In this document: positions 52,223 through 61,137 of the stretch, in pieces
Layout of the letters: every line of letters begins with the position of its first letter
Position numbering within the stretch: the first letter of the stretch is position 1
Position numbers and translations under genes: made by a program
Notes under the pieces: model-generated
Databases searched by the model: none
Told to the model about the DNA's origin: nothing
The model's input: the letters and a program-made list of their open reading frames with translations, nothing else
DNA from: Knufia peltigerae
Taxonomy: Eukaryota; Ascomycota; Eurotiomycetes; Chaetothyriales; Trichomeriaceae
DNA length: 64,000 nucleotides
Assembly: GCA_030247855.1 (NCBI GenBank)
Contig: JAPDRN010000043.1
Span: 124,001-188,000 of the forward strand
Reading direction: 5' to 3'

Positions 52223-53981
52223 GGGAACTGTGTCATTTTTGCAGCAGACATATCGTTTCATGTCAAGGCGTTGGGTTTGGATTGGTCCATGCGGTCAGAG
52301 ACTCCTTTGACAGGAGACTTCGGGCATATCGAACGGTGTTTCATAGGGAAGAAACCGAGGTGCGTCATAGACCTGCAAGAGCTTTGTACATATGGGAGGA
52401 GTTGGTGGTTCTGAACAGGAAACCATCAGTCATCAATAGTAATGATCGCCGAAAAGATATCAATGATGCATTCACTTTTTCTACTATCTCTGCATATGCA
52501 GTCTAGTTAGTGGAGTAGCCTCTGAGGCGAACTGCACCTGTCGCTATTCATTCAAGTCCAGATAATACTTGACCAGTGGACGGCCTGTTTCAGAGTGATG
52601 AGCAGCATTCTGAAACATAGGTTAGCCCCCAGCGACCGCAAGGACCAGTCGAGAGGGACCGCAGTGTGGCTACTCGACGCAAGTCCAGAGCCTACGGATG
52701 TACAAGATGCAGAGTGCATGGAAACGAAGAGGTTGGGGAGATAGTCGCGAAAAGTTCGTGGAATAGTCCCGTTAGGCGGTGTCGATTACTCACGAGGTAA
52801 GGCGTTAGTTTCGCGTGTAAAGGTGGAAGGCTTCGCGCGATAGTCGTGTCAGGCTGCAGCTGAACTGAGGACTAGGAGAGCCTCGTGCCTGGCTGTAGAT
52901 GCACTGTACCACTTACGGCAGACCTTTGTAGGTGAAGAATAGGAAGAAGTGCTCACGCCGGGGCGTATCTCAGCACGTACAAGTACCTCCGGCATCGCCA
53001 TCAAGGCCAGTTTCGTCCCAAGTACTCCATATGTTGTACTCTTACAGAATATTCGGCGGCAACAGGGCGCAGTGCCTGCCAGCGAATACTTCAGAGACTT
53101 TGTGGTTTCGCATCAGAATGCCATATTCTCGGTAGAGTTGCCGTCAATTTAGGTCTTGAGCTTGTGCTGCGCCGTCCTCTGTTCCGTATCTTTTCCTCTT
53201 TCTCCGACGGCGGCAATCGTGGCCGCCAATGATGGTACACAGAGGGCCAGATGATCAAAAAAGAACTGCCAATGAAACAGCCTGGCAGTACCAGCGCCTA
53301 TCTGAGTACACAGTGGATTTTGTGCACCGCGGTTCGCGTTATCCGTCAGCCACGCCTCAATCTCAGAAGCTTCCCAGATTCATCTCCTAAGCCAAGGGCA
53401 TCATCTCGAAATAGCTGACAAGCGCCGACCCAGATTGCCTCGTAAGACAACATGAAATCATTCGGAACGTGGCTACACCCCGGCCGGCCTGCTTGACAGT
53501 GTTTGTGAGATACCTGAGGCGTCATTCCACCACCCGAAATAGGTGATTTTGTTTCCATCGACTCTGGCGCGCGTTCCCATCCGCGCTCCACGATCCACGG
53601 TAGACATGGGTTCTGGAGATCCAAGATCGGATTCTTGAACCACGTCTCCGACGTGTTTGTTTCCTCGCTATTCTGTCGGCATGCTCCACGTTTCATGTGC
53701 ATTATGTCCTACAGGACGCTGTTGGTCGGGCTTCATTGATGCCCGCTTCTGGTCGCATAGAGGAAGCCATTTATACCTGGCCCTTCCCTCCTCCAAGCTC
53801 TCCCAGCCTTTCGTTCTTTTAAGTTGCAAGACTGAATCGTCAGTCCATATACCATTGGTATCTCATTCCTCTTGCTACGTCTTTCCTTTGTTGTTGTTGT
53901 TTTACCATTTCCGCACTCGAGAAGCTGGCTTCTCCTTGACCAGAGCTCCTAGCTAGCCGTGGTACCCAAAAGTTTTGACAT
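52223..53981. other. long intergenic region
   Basis: About 1.76 kb without a recognised gene. The right end contains a pyrimidine-rich probable leader of the next gene. Open frames at 52.9-53.15 kb and on the minus strand at 53.35-53.7 kb are short and featureless. Confidence 0.5.
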
Positions 53982-54033
53982 GTGAGTGTTGATGTCCTTG
54001 CTGCCTGGCTAGGTTGGTGACTGATAAACGCAG
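53982..54033 (+). other. probable 5'-UTR intron
   Basis: GTGAGT at 53982 and AAACGCAG ending at 54033, with CTGATAAAC as branch site, define a 52-nt intron that ends one base before the ATG of the following gene. Confidence 0.6.
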
Positions 54034-54034
54034 A

Positions 54035-55861
54035 ATGTCTCTGGCACCGTACTACTATAGACCACTCACGCCTCCAGAGGCTAATGGCGCTGCTGGTCAG
54101 CGTGGACATGTTCGGAACCTGTCCGCTTCTTCCTACTGCACAGTAGATACTTCCCCCGAGTCGGTGATCAGTGCTACGACCGCAGCTTCAACCCCCAGCC
54201 GGTCACCCGTTCTTCGTCAACATGGCCCTACATTGCTCCCAAAGATTCGGAGTCAGGACTCGGGTACTGATACCCAGCACACCAGTCGTCCATCTATGCA
54301 TCGAAGAACCCTGTCGTACATAAAGGACACGAAGAACACACGGCCCGCAATGTACAGGAGCGCAACTGAACCTGTGGAAAATGTTACGATGATGTCGCCA
54401 GTCTCCAACGCTCCTCAATCTCGGTCGACTTCGTTGATGCCTTCGCCATCCATGTCCAAGGCACAGCTCAATGTTCCGGCCAAAACACATTCTCGCTCGG
54501 CGTCTGCATCGAGCATTGATAATACTGTACTGAATCGCTTCGGCTACCCTACATACCGACAATTGCCGGGTTTCATGTCTCGTAACCAAGAGACACCATC
54601 TCCCGATATGTTTGCGACAACCTATGTGCCGTACATGAACATGCCCATGCCTGAGCCACCTATGATCAACCTGGAAGGAACTTTTGATATGCCTATCGAT
54701 CTCGACGTCATATCACGTCCTAGCTCCATGAGTCCACCGCCTATGCTTGCACAGACATCAACGACCAGCATGCTCTCTTACTTGAGTCAGCCCACCCAAC
54801 CCATCAACTTAGTCCGCCACCTCACTTATCAGACTGGTCGAGGTCTAACCAATCATTTCTGGTGGGATGTCCGGAATGTACGACCATGGAAATCATTCTC
54901 TGTACAGACAATGGCGAACATTCCAGACCTTCTCACGCTGTTGAACTTTCAACATGACACAGCGAGCTTACCTTTCACGAACTCCAACTCAAGCACAGCG
55001 ACACCTGCATCCGAGATCGACCTCGCCAACCTAGTCTCCAAGATTTACTTCCCAAAGGTCAATGCAGCCACAAGGTTGTCTCTTGGTAACAATTCTGTTT
55101 GCTTGTATCCTTCGCCTGCACCAACTGGCACTGGGGTCAGTGCCAATTCTGCGAATGTCCCGACATTTCTCGCCAACTACCCAACTGACAATGATCGAAC
55201 CCTATCTGGGCTGCCCCGAGGTCGAGTTGTGGGCTTGGTACGATCATTCGATCGCTGGAATACAGGAATGCGGAGAGAAGGACCAGCTCGCAGGGTCGAA
55301 TATTTGCGTACATTAGCACATTTACAGAAGTGTATGCGCGATCACAGCTGCCGATATGGGTTCATCATCACCGAGATTGAACTTGTCTGTGTCCGGGCTG
55401 GATGCGATGAGCGCGATCAACCCTACTTTGGGCTTCTTGAGGTTGCCGAGGCCGTTGAAACTAAGACATTTGCTGTGAACGAAGGCAACCTCACTGGAAG
55501 TGGCAATATCAGCATGACTGTTACACTGGCTTTGTACTATCTTTTGATGCTCGCCAAGGCTACGCCGCTACCAGGAGAGCCGGGAAGTTACATGGACGTG
55601 GGTGGTTCGGGAGCGCTGTCAAGGCAGAGAGTTTGGGATGGTGGTAATGGTACTGCAGCTGGGACGCTTGCTATTGATGATGATGGTAACATTGAAGAGC
55701 TTGGTAAAGATGGCAAAGATAGGTGGATCCCGGAGCCACAAATGGGCGAGAAGAGAGAGGCAAGAACTGTGCGAGGCTGGGTCTGGCCTAGTGATCCATG
55801 GCACAAGAGGGAAGGTGAACGTGGCGAAAGGGGAACCGCTCGGGGACGAGGCAGAGGCTAA
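54035..55861 (+). CDS. uncharacterised fungal protein, 608 residues
   Basis: Starts MSLAPYYYRPLTPPEANG directly after a probable leader intron. I cannot name the family with confidence. Residues 1-240 are disordered, rich in Ser, Pro and Met. The folded part (about 260-510) contains HLTYQTGRGLTNHFWWDVR, a leucine-rich stretch (NIPDLLTLLNF), GRVVGLVRSFDRWNTGMR and CRYGFIITEIELVCVRAG. The last piece, with the preceding helix, resembles patterns of PD-(D/E)xK-like nuclease folds found in some fungal proteins. This is weak and the catalytic set is not clear. The C-terminus is a charged RGRGRG tail. The gene is a single coding exon. Confidence 0.82.
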   Translation: MSLAPYYYRPLTPPEANGAAGQRGHVRNLSASSYCTVDTSPESVISATTAASTPSRSPVLRQHGPTLLPKIRSQDSGTDTQHTSRPSMHRRTLSYIKDTKNTRPAMYRSATEPVENVTMMSPVSNAPQSRSTSLMPSPSMSKAQLNVPAKTHSRSASASSIDNTVLNRFGYPTYRQLPGFMSRNQETPSPDMFATTYVPYMNMPMPEPPMINLEGTFDMPIDLDVISRPSSMSPPPMLAQTSTTSMLSYLSQPTQPINLVRHLTYQTGRGLTNHFWWDVRNVRPWKSFSVQTMANIPDLLTLLNFQHDTASLPFTNSNSSTATPASEIDLANLVSKIYFPKVNAATRLSLGNNSVCLYPSPAPTGTGVSANSANVPTFLANYPTDNDRTLSGLPRGRVVGLVRSFDRWNTGMRREGPARRVEYLRTLAHLQKCMRDHSCRYGFIITEIELVCVRAGCDERDQPYFGLLEVAEAVETKTFAVNEGNLTGSGNISMTVTLALYYLLMLAKATPLPGEPGSYMDVGGSGALSRQRVWDGGNGTAAGTLAIDDDGNIEELGKDGKDRWIPEPQMGEKREARTVRGWVWPSDPWHKREGERGERGTARGRGRG

Positions 55862-56722
55862 AAAAATATAAAGGGGAAACGCAAGCAGGACGCCATCCAG
55901 GTGATGAGCTCAAATGCAATTGGTAGAAGGACACGGTAATCTCAAGCTCTGATATTGATATTGGTATTGCAAATCTGGTGATAGTATTGATAGCATGAGA
56001 TTTCAGAAAATTGATAACGCGAAAGTTGATCTTTGGTTTCAATCTCACTACACTAACACTAATCGATGTGAAGTATTTGTATCTAGATGAATAACCGTCA
56101 GCGAGACCTTGATAGCTAGAATCAAGTATAATATAAGCGTCAATTTAAAAGCACCTCATACTGTTGAGACTTGACATTATTTTTGTACTCAGCGACGGCG
56201 GCATTGACAGTGCCATCCGCCTCGTCAGTTATCGTTTGAGCATATTGTGAAAATCATCGGAACTTGTGTTGGGGGAATGTGCTGTGTGAGGGTGGAAATC
56301 ATGGCTTACCTGCAATAGTCATCAAGATGGGTGGCAGAGTGGCATCATCAACATTGACAAGAAAGCATCGCCACGAGCATTGCGATCATCCGAGTGGTCG
56401 CAGTCTGTATCGAGTGAGGACGATGGTGATGGAGAGGAATGAGATAGAAAACCACCTTCGGTGTCGAATAAATGAAGCGGTCGCTTGGCAAACAAAAATA
56501 AAGGTACGAGACGCACGTGACTATGATAAACGGTGACACAATTGCTACCCGATTGTCTGTTTATGTAGGTTTGGCCCTCTCCAAACGCTGCCCCTCGAAA
56601 TTACTGACCACGAAACACCCTTCTTTTTCGCAACTACCACACATCTCGACCGAGGATTCCGCTTGAGCACGTACCGTTGAAACACAGACGGGCTTGCCGT
56701 GTAGTCATTTCGCACTGTTCAT
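55862..56722. other. intergenic, upstream of NTF2
   Basis: An 861-bp stretch without a recognised gene. Confidence 0.5.
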
Positions 56723-57565
56723 TATGGGAGGTATGTTTTCGGCACATCCAACAAGTTTCTCACCATCGACTGGCCCGCCAGCGATCTACTCCATTACCAA
56801 GTGCATGGGCTGACATAGAGGCTGTCTAGACTTCCAGGGCATTGCTCGTACGTCCTCGCGCACGGCGGCGACATGATCGCCCCATCCTGCCTTTCGATTT
56901 GAGGACTATATCTGACGACGAACGACAGAACAATTTGTTGAATTCTACTACAAGACCTTTGACAGCGACCGCGCGCAGTTGGCTGCTCTTTACGTACGGC
57001 TCCCTCCTCACCAAAGGATGCTCAAAGTATGGAAGCAAGAATTTGCAGAGGACTGACATCGGCTCATCCAGAGGAACAACTCCATGCTCACCTTCGAAAA
57101 GGAGCCATTCCAGGGAACGCAGTCTATCCTTGAAAAGTTGACGGTTAGTCTTTTTCTGACCACAAAGGTCGCAACCCACTGAGGAGGAGAGCACGTGGCA
57201 CTGATGATATACGCTGTTAGAATCTTCCTTTTCAAAAAGTACAACACCGTGTCGACACCACAGATGCCCAACCGTCGAATGAACAGGGTGGTATTTTGGT
57301 TCTGGTCACTGGTGCACTGATGGTATGGAATTATGCCCAAACAATGAACGACTGTATACCTATCAGCAAAGAAAGAGTCCTGACTATTTGTGTTTTAGGT
57401 CGATGATCAACAGCAGCCGATGAGCTACGTGCAGACGTTTAACTTGTTGCCGGATGCGGGCAGCTACTATGTGCAGAACGATGTCTTCCGACGTATGTCC
57501 CAAAGTCACAGCTGCTGTCTCATTCCGATCTGACATGTTTTACAGTGGTGTATGCTGCCGGTTGA
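56723..57565 (+). CDS. ntf2: nuclear transport factor 2
   Basis: Imports Ran-GDP into the nucleus as a homodimer and binds FxFG nucleoporins. The gene is in seven exons: 56723-56729, 56830-56847, 56929-56993, 57072-57143, 57221-57322, 57399-57492 and 57546-57565. They give exactly 125 residues, the normal size. The joined protein starts MGDFQGIAQQFVEFYYKTFD. It continues LAALYRNNSMLTFE, FQGTQSILEKLTNLPF, TDAQPSNEQGGILVLVTGAL and YVQTFNLLPDAGSYYVQND, and ends FRLVYAAG. All phases agree. The first exon is only 7 nt and the second 18 nt, so open-frame searches cannot find this gene. Confidence 0.95.
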
Positions 57566-59161
57566 TCGACTCGCTGGTTAGAACGACGAGAATTCAGGCC
57601 CGACAATGTGTCAAATCGACGAGCGTGGACGGTTTAAATTCATCTATGCCTGAAGGATGATACGGACTTGACGTTGTTGAGAGCCGAGAGGAGCATGATT
57701 AATAGATCGAGTGCGGATATCCTGAGACTTTTGAAGACCGATTTCAAACAGGATGCACACGCAGAGCTCTAGAGGCAGATATCCACAGCCACGGAAGTCC
57801 TACATTGTTAACTTGTGGTCTTTTGCTCTACCTTTCCAACTGGCCGACATGCATCTACGATTTCTTCGCTATTGACCTCTCTAGGTTAGACGCCTACCAC
57901 CATTCCCATGTGGAATTGATGATCGTGAAAGTTCTTGGTCGCGACAAGATATATGCGAGACTTATATCGTCCTCATGATTTCGACTGCAACACAACATCG
58001 ACGACTCCCTTAGATCGCCCTTCCACCTACCCGTATCCTTTGAGTTTCCCCATATCTTCGCCTTGATTGCGGCCATGATGTCTGTCTTCGCACTGTATTC
58101 GAGAGCCTTCGTCAGCTCATGCGAAACACTCGAGTGAGGACTGAGAAATTTGCAACTCGGTATAATCACGGTGTGCTTCATCACTAGGGAATCTGCGGGA
58201 TGTTGCCGAGACCGTCATACAATTGCCCAGAATGTGTAGAGGGTGAGGTCAGAAGGTTTAGCCATGATTGTAGTACATTTCCTGTGACAGAGAAATGGCG
58301 GACAAGTGGGTCGGTATAGGTACCTAGGACGTATTTCCTCGTCGGATAAGAATGGTTCTTCGCTGACAAAAAATACGTTACCTGCAAAGACGCTGGGTAG
58401 ACTCAAAAGGTTAGCTGCATGAGACCCTTTCTAGACATGATATCATCCAGGCTGTGTTGACAAGGACGTTCAATCAAAGACAATCTGAGAAGTAATCGTC
58501 TGTTTTTTTTCTGAGGCCTGAACGTCCGAGTGGCCTTATTCATTCTCATACCAGTGATGCTACGCGTGGCTTTTTGCTTCTGGGCGCCACGCGTTGGGAC
58601 ATTCAGGCTGCTACTATTCCGGTCAGGCTACGGAGTACATATATCTTTCAATCCCATATGCGCTCCAGCTGTAAACACGCCACTTCAACGGAAAACAATC
58701 CCTCTGCTGCACTAGTCTAGTGTGTATAAGCCATTCGAAGGACCTTTGAGGTCTTAAAAGGCTCAGTTACCAGATTTGAATCTACGCTGAGCAGGCATTT
58801 ACATCGTGGTTAAGCATCGGCTCTCGGGACTTCAGGCTTAGGCTCCGACCTGGGCTTGGATTATTTAGGTGGTGAAAGCGTGTCTCGCAGCTGCCACAGC
58901 CATCACCGCCAAACTGTCATCAACAACAGGACAGCATTTCATTAAACTAGACGGCCCCTTGGACCACAACAAGAAACTTCTATCAAACTAGTTTTCGACT
59001 ATTCCTCGACGTACCTCTTCTCTCTTCTTCACGTATATCCGATCGCCAGCGACAGCAAGCAACATTTGAGCTCCCCCCGAGAAATCTTACTCTCCCGACC
59101 TCCGTTTTTATTCAGGTCGCGCAGGCCAGCCTTCACCCCAAAGTCATACCACGACGGCACA
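57566..59161. other. intergenic region with a doubtful minus-strand frame
   Basis: About 1.6 kb. Minus-strand frames at 57894-58184 and 58184-58406 look partly coding (SVSHELTKALEYSAKTDI, KAKIWGNSKDTG), and a GTAGGT...TTGCAG pair could splice them near 58010. No family is recognised. The recurrent motif TACGGAGTAC is at 58629-58638. The right end is a pyrimidine-rich leader for tvp18. Confidence 0.4.
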
Positions 59162-59822
59162 ATGACTCTCGCCGAGGAATTCAGGTCGCGTAATTTCAGT
59201 GAGTATTTGAATTGTTTCTACAGAGTGCGTGCAACAAGGACTAATCGACCACTACCTAGGTATCTACGGACAATGGTAAGCAGACTACTAAACACTTCGC
59301 GCGACTCTATACAAAGGATTCGTTCAGTCGCCGGTCGTCAAAAAGGGAGGCGCTGACACAAGGTCACTATGCAGGCTTGGAGTACTATGCATCATTCTAG
59401 GCTTTGCGTTGGGTATCGCCAACATATTTCACTTCAACGCTCTCATCGCCTTTAGTATCATCCTTCTGTATGAACTGCCTCAAGACCCCATCGGCCGATG
59501 CACTTGCTTACAATGTTCCAGGGCTTCATCATTTATCCTCATATTCATCGAAATCCCTCTCCTCCTCCGGATCTGCCCTACCTCGGCCAAGTTCGATACT
59601 TTCATCCGACGATTCACCACAAACTACATGCGAGCAGCAATCTACGGTGTCATGTCGATTGCCCAGTGGCTCAGCCTCATAGTCGATGCAAGCAGCTTGA
59701 TCGCGGCAGCTGTTGTCTTGGCTCTGGCAGGACTTTGCTATGCGTTGGCCGGATTGAAGCAGCAAGAATTCGTGGGTAGTAAGACACTTGGTGGACAAGG
59801 AGTTGCGCAGATGATTGTCTAG
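59162..59822 (+). CDS. tvp18: Golgi membrane protein Tvp18
   Basis: Four-span Golgi membrane protein found with Yip-family and Tvp23/Tvp15 proteins in yeast. Four exons were deduced: 59162-59198, 59260-59275 (only 16 nt), 59375-59467 and 59522-59822, giving 148 residues, the usual length. The joins give MTLAEEFRSRNFSIYGQW, then LGVLCIILGFALGIANIF, FSIILLASSFILIFIEIP and LRICPTSAKFDTFIRRF. The tail is LGGQGVAQMIV. The last intron (59468-59521, 54 nt) is a multiple of three without a stop. An unspliced reading would insert a Cys-rich 18-residue loop into a membrane segment. Confidence 0.94.
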
Positions 59823-61137
59823 GTGTGGACCAGATGGCATGCTATATCATTCTCCTCCCATAACATCCAAAAAGCTCTCTCGAATTATGGCTTTAGCGAT
59901 GCGGCGCTGGGAACACGACACCACTAGGAAGTGATGAGTTACGGCGTTAAGGATGATGTTTGTTATGACTACGGCTTCACGGAGCTTTCGCTTGTACCGT
60001 CAGGCAGATAATGTCCCTCCTAGACAGGCGGATTATTGCGTTGTCTGCGAAACCGGACACCAGGCTTTACGTGCACTTTTGTCAATTACTGAGCCGAATA
60101 CAAGCCTCAGTGTTCATGAGCCACATAATGCGGCAAAATGTTGTCGGCACTCTACAGCAGCAATTGGCAAGCCATCAGCACAATGCTCCTGGGCGTGGCG
60201 TACTAACCATCATTGCTCTGACTATACAGGGCTCAGACACGTCCTGCGAGCGGAGTCTTTGCCTCCCTGATGCAGATGCTCATAAGTAGATTACTACTTT
60301 CTAATTCGGAATGATTGAAGGTTTTCGACGTTGGCAACAGTCACGCAGGATGGACTAAAAAATCCTACGCGTTTCTAAAATATCTTGCTTATGTTGCTGA
60401 ACACACTTATGTACTCCGTAAGGACTTGGACATACATCGGACAAGGCTTGGATCCGTATGGTTCAGTAAGCCGAATAACGACATCGTGCAAAGACATAAT
60501 ACCTACAATTGTAATGGCAACACGATCGAATAAAGCAAGGGATCATCTCGACTTCAGATCAACGACCGTACTTTGATACTCGTCGTCTGTGAGACATTAC
60601 AGGCCGGGATCGTCTCTGTTGTCCAGCATGCCGCAGCGCAGAAGCAGAACATTGAGAGGTGGCGAAGGACAAGTGTGGCAGAAACATTTCTATTTATCGT
60701 CCGTAGAAGCCATTCATAGCCTCAGGAGCCCTGGTAATCACCGGAGTTGTGGCTTGATGACTGGAACAGTATTGAAACCGACGGTCGACGGTTCTGGGCA
60801 CTCGTATCAGGACATGGCTAATACTCATGGAGAAGCTTCGTTGAGAGGCTGAGTCCGTCGTCTCACGCCCAAAATTCTCGCCTCAGCCCCCGGGCGCCTG
60901 ATGCCTTACTAGTCTCTAAACCTGGGATCGCTATTTGCGTCGGATCCTAAGGCGGCGGCTCTCGACTGGCTGTTCTTCATATGCAGTTTTTCAGGCCGAG
61001 AAGTTGGTCGCTTTTTCCTGAAAGACCGTGAGTTTCGAAACCTCACTTCAAAAATTGTACAAACGAAACGGCCAGGAAAATCATGACCTAGCGAGCCTTC
61101 CAGACGACAATGTCGCCCGACCATCCTCCCTCGCGCA
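59823..61137. other. intergenic region
   Basis: A 1.3-kb stretch upstream of the DUF3433 gene. A short plus-strand frame at 60011-60289 and others to 60.85 kb have no family features and could be remnants of something degraded. The recurrent motif TACTCCGTA lies at 60412-60420. Confidence 0.45.

Noticed and set aside
59953..60852. Possible transposon remnant
   Set aside because: Several short plus-strand frames lie here, but no transposase or reverse-transcriptase motif, terminal repeat or target duplication could be seen.
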